DNA of 60,000 bases, taken from positions 9,674,349 through 9,734,348 of the forward strand of contig NC_088318.1 in the NCBI RefSeq assembly GCF_910592395.1, in the 5' to 3' direction. The DNA is from Lineus longissimus (lineage: Eukaryota; Nemertea; Pilidiophora; Heteronemertea; Lineidae). The stretch's first letter is position 1. Each line of letters begins with the position of its first letter. Position numbers and translations under genes: made by a program. Under the pieces are notes generated by a model, which was given only the letters and a program-made list of their open reading frames with translations, made no database searches and was not told where the DNA came from. Shown here piece after piece: positions 1 through 9,682 of the stretch.

Positions 1-1
1 A

Positions 2-335
2 AACGATTCAATCCTGGAGAAGAATGGACAGTATGCCCGAATCAGTACCGGATTATCGTTGGAACTTCCGAGAGGATATTATGCTCAGATCATGTGTCGG
101 AGCGGTCTAGCGTTTTTCGAAGGAGTGAAAGTTTTTCATGCAGTCGTTGACATGGATTTATCGCGGAACAATTGGAATTTTGATGCGATCGTCTCACAAA
201 AGGTTTTATGTGAAGAAGGGAATGAGAATTGCCCAAATAATGATTTTACCCTGCGCTAATCCTCTCTGGGAACAGAGACGTGATTTAGAGCCAACCGATA
301 TGGCTGAGAAGTGATTCGGTTCGACCGGGTTTTAA
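2..335 (+). pseudogene. dUTPase (dUTP diphosphatase), partial and frameshifted
   Basis: The product would hydrolyse dUTP to dUMP, keeping uracil out of viral DNA. The window opens inside the gene. Visible trimeric-dUTPase motifs, in order: RSGLA (motif 2, near 98), YRGTIG (motif 3, near 155, in another frame), GMRIAQ (motif 4, near 215), and FGSTG (motif 5, near 315-329). One frameshift lies near 150, and an in-frame TGA at 312-314 sits just before motif 5, so the copy is broken. Motif 1 would lie upstream of the window. The order and spacing of motifs make the identification firm. It is the first gene of the Polinton block; a deoxynucleoside kinase follows 7 kb downstream. Confidence 0.85.
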
Positions 336-476
336 TATATTTGCCTGCTGAAGACGACAGCAAAGTGTACTCTCAATCATTGTCTTGTTTGAATCTTTGC
401 TGAAGAATAAATAACCCAGACATAAACTTTCATCTATGGTGATTCTCCCTTAAACATTTTAGTCAATGTATATTGC

Positions 477-884
477 ATGCCTGTTCGAGAATTAAAAAAA
501 ATGGCGTACTTTACTGCAAAGCGGAACATATCCCATCATCACAATCGTCATGCCGGAGTCGACACTACGAAGTCCGTTGTGATTACTCGCAAAACAACAG
601 CGCGCGATCTGTTCCTTTACAATTGTGAACTAACATTGGCTAACGGTGCACCTTATGACTATTACTTATACTTGTACGCTTGGACCCAGTCGCCTCAATT
701 AGATCCTCACGTTCAGACGGTCTATCAGAACATCTCAACCAAAATCAGAGAAGAATTGTCAACTGAAAAAGACTATGTTTATTTCGATTTAGAGGAGGCT
801 AATCTAATTCCTGTCAGTGTTCGAACACACTATAGCCTATCTGAGGCAGGCAGACTTAATTTCTGTGGGCGATATGGACGCTAG
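477..884 (+). CDS. Hypothetical protein of the Polinton block
   Basis: An open frame of about 135 codons with an ATG at 477 and a second possible start at 501 (MAYFTAKRN). I do not recognise the family. The product has a His-rich basic start (SHHHNRH), then an ordered-looking region with many aromatic residues (YDYYLYLYAW) and alternating hydrophobics, which suggests a beta-rich fold. It sits between dUTPase and the penton-like gene on the same strand, so it probably belongs to the same element, where small virion or regulatory genes are common. No packaging ATPase signature (P-loop) is present in it. It may be truncated, because the next 60 bases hold several stops. Confidence 0.4.
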   Translation: MPVRELKKMAYFTAKRNISHHHNRHAGVDTTKSVVITRKTTARDLFLYNCELTLANGAPYDYYLYLYAWTQSPQLDPHVQTVYQNISTKIREELSTEKDYVYFDLEEANLIPVSVRTHYSLSEAGRLNFCGRYGR

Positions 885-950
885 TCTGCAATGAAAGATT
901 CAAAGTAGAACCAGACATTCATACAGCCATTCTCGAGAGCAAATAACTCC

Positions 951-1247
951 ATGCGGGACCCGCCATGGATACTCGAATATGGCGAAGAATTAGACCCGCA
1001 CCTCGGCTCCATTACCGACCGGTCGCAGCATCGTCGTCGGTCTGTTCTTGTACTCTGGCCAGGCCTAAAAACATTTCGGAGGTCTTACGAAAATGTCCGT
1101 TCGGTCATCTCTGTCGGCCCGGAAAGCCCCTGTATCAGTGTTTTAGAAAGAGTGTTCGGAGATAACGTCCGGTCTTGGGGAGGATATTCGAGATATTTCT
1201 GTATAGTCCTACTCAAAAGCAAGCCGCAGTCGACCAAAGTACAATAA
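951..1247 (+). other. Possible remnant gene between dUTPase and penton (two overlapping frames)
   Basis: Two overlapping frames are open here: 951-1247 (about 98 codons) and 965-1165 (about 66 codons). The second encodes a Cys-containing stretch (CPFGHLCRPGKPLYQCF) that looks like a short zinc-binding or knuckle segment, so the real reading frame may switch between them. I do not recognise a family. From 1,250 to 1,567 I see no open frame of note; it may be spacer or promoter for the penton-like gene. Confidence 0.2.
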
Positions 1248-1567
1248 TCGAGGTGCAACGTTCGCCGGAATTTGTTCCAAATCGTTTGTCGTGACTCGTT
1301 ACAAAAGCCCGAGTGTTTTCTTGTCCATTAGAAATATCCTGTACCGTGTACTTATACTATCAACTGGTCCACGGCTGGCTCATCAACACTGTAAGATCGA
1401 AGGGTGATTTGAAAGAATAATAAAAGCATGTGCTTCTTTATCCGCGAGTATCTTGTGGTTTTTTGTTTGTTTCATTTCTTTCTCTAAACGGCTAAAAGGT
1501 CTGATGCAAAAGCCCCATGTGATTACAACTAGTATAATGAACACCTCAAAGCTGAGCATCTCGAATT

Positions 1568-2809
1568 ATGACCTCTCGAGTGGACCCACATAATGTGACC
1601 GATGTCGGATTCGTAGTCTGCCCCTCGAATACACCCGTACCCGCAGGATTTCCTGCCAATAAAGCAAATAAATTTGTGATTCGATTGCCGAAACCTATAG
1701 ACGTGAGTTTGATACGCGGCAAAGTTGAAGTAGCTCTCGTAGAAATAACATTTCCACACTCATGGTCAACATATTTCAGAGGATCTCGATGTTCATATGA
1801 GGTGGCTGTAGCAGATATCCGACATCCCTTGATTCCCGCAGTTGTAAAGAAAGCATGTCTTCCGGCAGGGAAAGAACTATTGGACTAAGTGCAGAAGACC
1901 TCATCAATTTCCGACGACCACGACTTGATCATTTACCAAATATAATATGGGCGGGAAAATTTCGTTTGTCATCGAAGGGGTTTACTCAAATCCATCTATT
2001 CGAAGGCGAAGTGAATGAGCTATCTTCTCATGTGGCCGAAATTCTAGGATTTGATAAAACTAAGTACTTTTTCAATGACGGCACAGAGTCTAAAACAAAG
2101 GGGCCTTTTTTCCGAGGACAATTTGATCGTCCAGGGTGAGCAGCAAGATGAAGAGTCCGTGAAAAAACGTCGGCGAGAACAAATAGCGTCGGGTAATTCC
2201 GAATTTGAAGAAGGGGATTTTGAGGGGGCTTCTAAGACTCGATCGAAGAGAAGAAAAAAGGAAAAAGAAATTGAAACTTCTCGGCTGGCTTCCACGGACA
2301 CGGTGACCTCGTCCGGGCTACAGACGATTCCACACATAGATAGACCTACTTTTATGCCGAGTGAAATCACCTCGGAGGACATGCAAGAGGATCGAGCTTC
2401 TCACCAGCACACTGAAACCGATGAACGAGCTTCTGGACCTTCGAGTAGCGCCTTGATCACCACAGAACAACGACTGAAAGACGCAAAAACGTTACCTTAT
2501 AAAAGCGTCTCGCAAACCAAATCTTGATTACATTGCGTATAATTTGTGTATATATTCTTCCATTGTGTGTAATCTACGCCAGTCGGCAATGTGTATACGC
2601 CTTTACTAAGGAGTATCCCTGTCAATCTTCGGGATCGCGGAAAACACCTCTCACATGCTTTCGTTCGTCCTCGATACTTACCATTAAATGATACATTTTT
2701 TAATGAGATAGACCTTGATATTCGTCACGAATCGGCTGAAGAAGTGAATTTTGCCTGGGGGAAGGTTATTTGCACCTTGCATTTCCGAAGGCGACGACCG
2801 ATCAGTTAA
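1568..2809 (+). pseudogene. Penton-like minor capsid protein, frameshifted
   Basis: Polinton minor capsid (penton) proteins form the vertices of the predicted virion and have a single jelly-roll fold. Hallmarks seen here: an N-terminal segment ending VEVALVEITFPHSW (about 1,710-1,765), a middle part with EILGFDKTKYF (about 2,037-2,070), a YSSIV segment near 2,550, and a C-terminal block from 2,591 with PLLRSIPV, RPRYLPL and GKVICTLHFR, which is the typical end of the family. These pieces lie in at least three frames, with breaks near 1,860, 2,100-2,530 and 2,585. A charged open frame lies between the middle and C-terminal pieces. The gene is followed within 300 bp by the polymerase. Confidence 0.75.
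2051..2527 (+). other. Charged low-complexity open frame inside the penton-like gene
   Basis: About 158 codons rich in Glu, Lys, Arg, Ser and Thr, with two basic clusters (KKRRREQ and RSKRRKKEK) that look like nuclear localisation or nucleic-acid-binding patches. It starts in a different frame from the jelly-roll segment it overlaps and ends just before the next jelly-roll strand. It could be a disordered insertion in the penton-like protein, an independent small basic protein, or a by-product of frameshift decay. Its open length of 477 bp in a degraded region argues weakly for real coding origin. Confidence 0.3.
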
Positions 2810-3097
2810 AAAAAATCATCAGTTTGAATCCCCGAAAACAATATACCGAAATTGTGTTGTGTTCGCTACAATCACGAAAAACATGCTTCGTCTTAAAAAC
2901 ATGTTCGGACCGCAAGGTCGCACGGCGCAAAAATATGTTTATGGACCTCCGGTACGATTGAATCACGATTTACAGTTGTTTTTAATCAAAGAAACATGTC
3001 CGTTAATAGTCAGACAACTTAGGAAGATGTTAGCCTCTGCAGCAAAAACAATGAAACCTTTAAATATCACGTAGAGGTTCAGGTTTTATTCAGTAAA

Positions 3098-6000
3098 TTG
3101 GTTCCGATTGCTCATCCGGGGGGATCTGAAGATAACACGGCCGGGGAATTCGAAGAGCACAGTGCAGAACCGTGGTTCAAGACTAAAAATCACGGTATAT
3201 ACCCAGGAAAAGGAGGAATCGAGGATTTAATTGAGGAACAGTTAGAGGAAATAGCAGGGAAAGTGGATACTTTCCACCACGAAGGGTCGGGTTGGAGCTT
3301 TGTGTGTGTTCAGAGCTTACGTCTCTATCTATCGGCTTTCACTCCTTTTCGAGGAGGTGCACTGGGTCCGCTAATAAGGCGACACAGCGTACTACCCCGA
3401 TCATTGAGTGGAAAACGCGCTTGTGTCTCTCCTCCGAGAGGCAAAGACGATGTGTGTTTCCAAGACTGTTTACTAATCTTTGAAAATCGGGGAGGCTGGA
3501 CACGACCACCTCCACGATATAAAGCCGAGAGTTGGTACACGAAAAGCACGCTAAACTTTTCGGGTTAAGTTTTCCTACACCTTTTTGAGTCAAATGGCAA
3601 TCTTTGAACGAAACAATCCCTCTCTTGTGCTGAGCGTGTTTGGAGTCAACGAAACAAAACGAAGCAAGGATCACCCGTCCCTTCGAATATACTATCTAAA
3701 CAAGAACTTGGTCTGTCGCCCAACGGAGGAACGCTGCATTGACTTGTTGCTATTTCGAAAGCACTGCTTTCTAATAAAGAGTTTAAGTCGTCTTTTAGGC
3801 AATAACGTTTCTCAGGGAAAGAAACTTGTTTGTCGGTCGTGTTTCTGCAGATTTACGACAGAAGAACGTCGGGCCGAACATTGGATTGGCTGTTGCTCCC
3901 AAAAAGTACAGCTTTATAAAACTCCCAGTGCTCCAACAATTGTCCGTTTTTCTCAGTTTGAGAAAATGTCCATGAGTCGATTTGCCATCTATTATTACTT
4001 TGAAACAATGCAGATCCCCTGTCCGGAAGACAATAATCGACGTAAACACGTGCCAATTGCTGTGGCGGCGATAAGAATATGTAACCCCAATAGAGCGTAC
4101 AACTCGTCACTATATCATCGGGTCGGTCTCGATTGTGTTGAACACTTTATCGATTGGCTTGACATCCAACGACAAGAGATTCAAATCATAAACCATACCG
4201 AAAACCAGCATTAAAAAATGACTCGCGAAGACTGGCTTCGCTTTCGTCAACAAACGTCCTGTGAAATGTGTGGACAGGCCTTCACCGCGCTCAACTCTCC
4301 ATTTAAAGACCATTGCCATCTTTCCGGAAAATACCGCTACGCGTTGTGCAATCGTTATAACTTGACCTATGCCAGTGAGAAAACAACGTCATCGGTACCG
4401 TGCTTTGCTCATGGCGGTGTACTATTTGATCAATACCTTCTGATCAAGGTAATAGCGGAACGGAATAAAAAACGCGGGAAACCACCTCCACTGATTTTAG
4501 CGAGAAACACAGAGCATTATTTCGCTGTATTTGATGGAGAATTAGTCTTCCAAGACTCCTTTGAGTTCATGAAATCCTCCTTGGCATAGATAGCAGAGTC
4601 TATGAAGAGTGGCAAAAGCACCGTATGTTGTGAAAAGGATAGCAATGATTCAATTGCGTTTCCTCTATTATGGGAGTACGTTCAGAGAGACGAAGAACGA
4701 TACGAGCTGATGACTAGAAAAGGTGTTTTCTGCTATGATTTCTTGGACGAAATGGAAAAACTTCGCCTCGACGCGCTTCCACCGAGAGATCAGTTTTACG
4801 ATTCGCTTCATTAGATCGATATAACAGTGTGCGATTATGAACACGCAAAACACGTATGGCGGGCAATGTCTTGTCGGACCCTGAAAGATTATCTACTGGT
4901 GTATCTGATTACTGACGTCTTGTTATTGGCAAGCTGCTTCGAACAATTTCGCGATTTGTCGATGCAATATTTCAAGTTTCTGACTGCTGCCAAGTTTCTG
5001 ACTCTGCCTCACTTTGCATACCATGCCATGTTGAAATACACACAGGTGCAGTTGGACATATTTACCGATCTAGAGATGGTGCAGTTGGTAAAACGAGGAG
5101 TCAGAGGTGGAGTCGCTTCTATCATGCTACGACACGCTGAGGCAAATCTTCCAGAAATGGGTCAGAACTACAACCCAGAACTACCCCGACAAGAAATCGT
5201 GACACTCGATTGTACGAACTTGTACGGTCATGCCTTAAGTAAACAGCTACCAGAAAAGACTTATCGATGGTTGACCACACAGGAAATCAAGCAATAAAAG
5301 ATAACCGAGGTTCCGGACGATGCCAAGATTGGTTTTATCCTTAGCGTAGACTTGAGTTACCCGCCAGAAGTCCATGAATCGCACACTATGTAGGCCTACC
5401 CATTGGCCGCCCACAAGACAACCATTCCTCCGGCTCAGTGGTCGGATCACACCTATGAACTCGGACTCAAGCTGAACGATCCGTCTTTTTACAAGACTGG
5501 ACCTGAAAAACTCGTACCGGATCTGACTGAGAAACGAGACAACGTGGTGCATTATCAGAATTTGAAAAACTACCTCAAATGTGGAATGCAATTGCTTCGC
5601 GTGAGATGTGTGTTGGCCTTCGAGCAAAGGTGCTGGATGCGAGATTTTGTAAACTTTATAACGCACAAGCGTTCACAATCCGTTTCTGAATTTGAGAGCA
5701 GCCTCTGGAAGCTAATCTTAAATAGCAAATTTGGACGTCTGTTAATAGACACGTCAACATGAATCTAGTCACTGATGAGAAAACCTTCGGTTAACAAGTC
5801 AAGCGAACTTCAAGTCTGTCATATTCTACGATAGAACCATGTTCATTTTGGTGTGCAGTCCAACCCGGCCGCAGTGGAATTAAACAGCCCGATTGTCGCT
5901 GGTTTTACAGTTCTGGAACCAAGCAAATTGCACATGTATAAACTTCATTACAATTTCGTTTTACCGGCTCTTGGAGATCCAGAAAACTGTCAACTGTTGA

Positions 6001-6635
6001 TGACGGACACCGATAGTCTTGTGTATCTGGTGAAAAATGTTGAGCAAAGAGTTGTTTTCTCGACGGCCACGCCTCAATATTTCGACTTTTCAAATTTCGC
6101 CAAAACACACCAATTGTACAGCACAACCAATAAGAAAATCAAGGGAAGGTTCAAAATAGAATACCCGGGAGAAACGATAATTGCGTTTGTCGGAGTTCGA
6201 GCGAAAATGTACTGCTTCAAATTTCTTTCTGATAGCAGAGAAGCCAAAGCCAAGGGTATTCCGAGAACGGCAATTCAAAAGTTAAGTTTTGAGGATTACT
6301 GCGATGCACTGTTTGAACCGAGTAAACCACAATGCTGCCTATACAAGACAATTCGCTCCATCAAACATGATTTGTTCACCATATCTGCTGAGAAGAAGGG
6401 CCTATCTTGCTTAGATCTAAAACGCTGGGTTAGCGGCGATGTGTCCAGACATATGCTTATGGCGATTTTCGGTGCTCTCGTCAGCCACCGTCTCCTCCAC
6501 CTACTCCAAGTTTTGATTGGGCTTGCGAAGAGGACGATTGAGTTGAGGCATTGTATTTATTATGTCTACATGCATGTGGTAAGAAATGGTAGCCTTCGCA
6601 GCTGGAAGAAAGAGTGTATCATCCAGGTTATTTAG
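3098..6635 (+). pseudogene. Protein-primed DNA polymerase B (Polinton type), with stops and frameshifts
   Basis: This is the replicative polymerase of the element. In order: a GSGW motif near 3,285; a KDDVCFQDCL segment near 3,450 typical of the Polinton/virophage PolB N-terminal region; Cys pairs near 3,830; a zinc-type CEMCGQAF...DHCHLSGKYR segment near 4,265-4,330; LDCTNLYG (polymerase motif A) near 5,207; KLILNSKFG (motif B) near 5,710; and TDTDSLVY (motif C) near 6,003. From 3,585 to 5,762 the gene stays in one frame but has stops at 4,212, 4,587, 4,812, 5,295, 5,391 and 5,760. Frames shift near 3,570 and between 5,763 and 5,850. The N-terminal boundary is uncertain; 2,816-3,097 has two short overlapping frames I cannot place. 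The gene cannot make a full-length enzyme. Confidence 0.92.
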
Positions 6636-6733
6636 ATAGGAGCATTCCGGGTATTCAAAATCAACCCTTGATAAACGAGGCTAAGACTCAAAAACTGTCT
6701 TGTGATTAGAACTATTTTGTTGTCCAAACAGCT

Positions 6734-7171
6734 ATGTCAACGGAGATGATGGCCTCGTCTAAACAACCAAGGGAACTGATCGCCATAGACGTTTCTGCAC
6801 GCTTGACAGTTAATGTCAGCAGGTGGAAACAGGAAACGTGGATCCACTTCCACAGGAACAAAAAATCATTGAGTAATAATGCAGAAGAGATACGAAAATT
6901 GCTGTCGCTTGAGGGCGAATTAAAATCCGCCGCTCGCGAGGTGTTCCTAGCAGAACAGAAAACCGAAGAAAAAGATGGGTCCCTGAGCACAGATGAGGCT
7001 CCGGTCGAAGATAGCGACGAAACAGATGTCGAGGACGGCTCCTGGTCGGGAACCCGTGCGAAAGGTGAGAAGAAGAAAGATACTAAACGCAAGAAAAAGC
7101 CAGTTTCTGCGAAATCTTCGAAAAAGAAAGCGAGAAGTATCGTTAAGCTTTCGGAGATGGATTCGTGGTAG
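6734..7171 (+). CDS. Possible PC4-like single-stranded DNA-binding protein with charged tail
   Basis: About 145 codons from an ATG at 6,734. Residues 15-65 (IAIDVSARLTVNVSRWKQ, then WIHFHRNKK and LS...EIRKLL) resemble the short beta-beta-beta-alpha layout of PC4/p15-type ssDNA-binding domains: a strand, a W/K-rich strand, an I-H-F-strand, then a helix. The remainder is acidic (EDSDETDVEDGS) followed by a Lys-rich tail (KKKDTKRKKK). In a Polinton such a protein might act in replication or late transcription, but the family call is tentative. It lies 100 bp after the polymerase and 370 bp before the kinase on the same strand, and is one of the few intact frames in the block. Confidence 0.4.
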   Translation: MSTEMMASSKQPRELIAIDVSARLTVNVSRWKQETWIHFHRNKKSLSNNAEEIRKLLSLEGELKSAAREVFLAEQKTEEKDGSLSTDEAPVEDSDETDVEDGSWSGTRAKGEKKKDTKRKKKPVSAKSSKKKARSIVKLSEMDSW

Positions 7172-7543
7172 ATTATTCAAACGAGACCAGCTCCTCCCCG
7201 ATCTCGAAAAAAACTCAAAAAGTGTGATGTGAAAGGCCACGAGACTCATATTGCTAAGCCTCGAGTTTTTATAAAGACAAACATTTTAATCTTTATCGAA
7301 CATTGATTGACTCTAGTACATTCTTTGGAAAGATTGTATTGCGTTATCTGCTCTCGTGTCTCAGCGAAACGATATCCAGAGAAGAACCTCTGACAAAAAC
7401 AACGGCGTCTTCATCGAGTCCAAAGCAACCAGAGGTAGCTCCTCTTGACGCATCCGATTGTGGGCCGTCGGGAAAGGCTCGCTTTCGAGACGTCTACTGC
7501 AAATGGTTTTGTTGTAGTTGCTCTGTTCCCTCAGAAACGGAGA

Positions 7544-8273
7544 ATGTCTCTCGGCAAGAAAATACTCTTAGTAGCTGTTGAAGGACAAATTGGAGCAGGA
7601 AAAACAACCTTGCTGTCGAATCTCGATCGACTCTTCAAACAAAATCCGAACCCTCTATTTTCATTTTCTTGCATCCACGAAGGGCTAGACGCATTTACGT
7701 CAACACAACCCACTCGCGCTAGCCTATGCTCACCCGAAAGAAAACGTTGGCCGTGCCCAGATACACATAATTCGTAGCATAAACACTATCGTGAGGAAAA
7801 GATTTAAACAGTTGGTGGATTGTTCCCTTTCAGATGACTCAAAGAGATACCATGTTGTAGTGACCGACAGAAGTCTGCTCGGACCTCTTCCTTTCGTCGA
7901 ATGCGCAACTCAATTAGGTTCTATTGGACATTTCGGGAGAGATTATATGCGAGCTGAGACCTCACAGTTTGCTCGTCGTATGCCATTCAAAATCGGTCTC
8001 CCCGAAGGTTATAGCAGCATTTATTACATCGACGTCGACTCTGAGGTGTGTCTCGATAGAATCGAATCCCGGGGCCGAACATACGAGACAAAAATCGTAA
8101 AGACGTACATGTACTTGGACACGGTGGCCGAGCAATATCGTCTTCATCTTGATTGGTGGACCGATATTGAAGGTAGACAGTACTTCTGCGCGGATAAAAA
8201 CGATGTGATTAAGACTGACAATCCGAGTCCGTCTCATTTGCTCAGTTTTCTCGATTCCCTAGTAAAGACTTAG
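7544..8273 (+). pseudogene. Deoxynucleoside kinase (dNK/TK2/dCK-like), one frameshift
   Basis: The family phosphorylates deoxynucleosides for the salvage pathway. Seen: a start MSLGKKILLVAVEG at 7,544, a P-loop GQIGAGKTT (about 7,590-7,616), an HEG segment near 7,677 (substrate site), a DRS motif near 7,866 in place of the usual ERS, a YIDVDSEVCLDRIESRGR segment (LID region, about 8,025-8,080), and YLDTVAEQY near 8,115. The length, about 240 codons, fits the family. A single frameshift near 7,690 breaks the gene; downstream of it the reading frame stays open to the TAG at 8,271. It is not a thymidylate kinase: the arrangement of DRS and the RxR LID is that of dNK. With the dUTPase at the start of the window it forms a nucleotide-metabolism pair. 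Confidence 0.82.
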
Positions 8274-8352
8274 GAGAACAAACAAACATGCATGTGATAG
8301 CGCTATCCTATCTTCTCTTAGTATTATTCGGACTGTATAAGCTTTCTTAGTC

Positions 8353-8910
8353 ATGGGGAAAACAAGTAAAAAGCAGGGGTACCAGAAACCAGGAGGTTCA
8401 TCTACAGCAGCTTTCGATTCGGGAACCGACTTTAGTCTATTCAAGAAAAAGTGCAACTGGTGGAATAAACTTCTGACTCTTTTGCCCGGAAAGGCCTATT
8501 GTGACGGATGCGCCAAAGCTTGTTTTCGTGAGTGCCGGCGATGCAACAAACCTTACAACAGTCCAAAATTCTATAATTTCGATCAAATTCGTTGCGATAA
8601 TTGTTTCCACATGCTGGAGGCTGAACGAGAAAGACCCCGAGCAAGAAAGAAACAGCAGCCACCTGTGCTGAACGAATCTTATCCAGCAGATGAAGCTACA
8701 GACCAGCTTTCGAAGGTCGGCTCAAAAAAGCCGATGCCTAATACGCCTGAGCAGGGATTCTTCTCTATCGACGAGACAAGCTCTGCAAAAGGAGGAAAAC
8801 AACATCCTCCGAAGACCGGAACCCCACAAATTAGAAGTAGAATCGGGGAAAGAAACACTCACCAAAAAAAGAAAACATCATCGACACAACAACTCTCCGA
8901 TAGGAGGTGA
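8353..8910 (+). CDS. Cys-rich zinc-finger-like protein of the Polinton block
   Basis: About 185 codons from an ATG at 8,353. Residues 50-95 hold a compact cluster of Cys pairs: CDGCAKACFRECRRCNKPY and, 15 residues later, CDNC, which would bind one or two zinc ions. The flanks are basic and disordered (SKKQGYQK; RARKKQQPP), and the C-terminal half is Pro/Ser/Lys-rich. I do not recognise a named family. An overlapping frame (8,690-9,007) continues the basic character with KRKHHRHN and KRRRRKQ, suggesting a frameshift near 8,880 and possibly that the next, repeat-bearing frame was once part of the same protein. Confidence 0.55.
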   Translation: MGKTSKKQGYQKPGGSSTAAFDSGTDFSLFKKKCNWWNKLLTLLPGKAYCDGCAKACFRECRRCNKPYNSPKFYNFDQIRCDNCFHMLEAERERPRARKKQQPPVLNESYPADEATDQLSKVGSKKPMPNTPEQGFFSIDETSSAKGGKQHPPKTGTPQIRSRIGERNTHQKKKTSSTQQLSDRR

Positions 8911-9055
8911 CAGTGCAGACACTGGCGCTGTCATCAAACGTCGACGCCGAAAACAAACTCCCTGCATCTGTATCATACTACGCCATGGTAATATACAAAC
9001 ATGGTAATATACAAACTTATGCAAACATAAGCAGATAAAGAGTCAGTTCAAAGAT

Positions 9056-9682
9056 GTGAGGAAATCCACCGAGGACAAAGTCAGATTCCAGGTACCACCA
9101 GAAATACAGCGAGCTTCGGTTCAATCGTTGGAGGATTCCACTCAGCCCTCTAGTGAAGTAGCGGCGGGAAGAGAGCTCATCTCCCGAGTGCATTCTCGTC
9201 AAGCCCCATCGCCTTATCCAAAGCCACAGCCAGCTTCGGTTCAATCGTTGGAGGATTCCACTCGGCCCTCTAGTGAAGTAGCGGCGGGAAGAGAGCTCAT
9301 CTCCCGAGTGCATTCTCGTCAAGCCCCATCGCCTTATCCAAAGCCACAGCCAGCTTCGGTTCGTGAATCGTTGGAGAGTTCCACTCGGCCCTCTAGTGAA
9401 GTAGCGGCAGGAAGAGAGCTCGCCTTCCAAGTGCATTCTCGCCAAGCCCCATCGCCTTATCCAACGCCCGGTCACGCCCCCTCGACTTATTCAACTTCTA
9501 ATACTACTAGTACTACTACTGCTACTACGTCACGGGCAAAAATAACCCCTTTGCACGCAATAAGCGAATGGGAAGAAGAAGAGAGCAGCGACGAAAGTGC
9601 TAGCAGCGGTAGCGGGTCGGAAGCCGAAAACAGCAACTCGGAAGAAAGCCCCAATGAAGACAACACCAGCAGCGCAGACTGA
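9056..9682 (+). CDS. Repeat-containing disordered protein (three 40-residue repeats)
   Basis: About 208 codons. The central part is three tandem copies of a ~40-residue unit beginning ASVQSLEDST and ending HSRQAPSPYPKPQP. Then comes a Thr/Ser-rich stretch (STYSTSNTTSTTTATTS) and an acidic Ser-rich tail (EEEESSDESASSGSGSE). No ATG is seen at the beginning, so it may be the 3' part of the preceding Cys-rich gene after a frameshift. The protein looks intrinsically disordered. I do not recognise it; scaffolding, nuclear or virion roles are all possible in this setting. Confidence 0.45.
   Translation: MRKSTEDKVRFQVPPEIQRASVQSLEDSTQPSSEVAAGRELISRVHSRQAPSPYPKPQPASVQSLEDSTRPSSEVAAGRELISRVHSRQAPSPYPKPQPASVRESLESSTRPSSEVAAGRELAFQVHSRQAPSPYPTPGHAPSTYSTSNTTSTTTATTSRAKITPLHAISEWEEEESSDESASSGSGSEAENSNSEESPNEDNTSSAD
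9112..9470 (+). repeat. Tandem repeat, 120-bp period, three copies
   Basis: The word AGCTTCGGTT recurs at 9,112, 9,232 and 9,352. Units 1 and 2 differ at only about one base over 120; unit 3 has a 3-bp insertion and several substitutions. The period is a multiple of three, so the array stays in frame and gives a 40-residue protein repeat. Confidence 0.95.

Noticed and set aside
3585-5762. Stop codons in the polymerase read as sense codons (alternative code)
   Set aside because: Adjacent genes end at all three stop codons, the element also has many frameshifts, and the residues expected at the stops do not point to a single amino acid.
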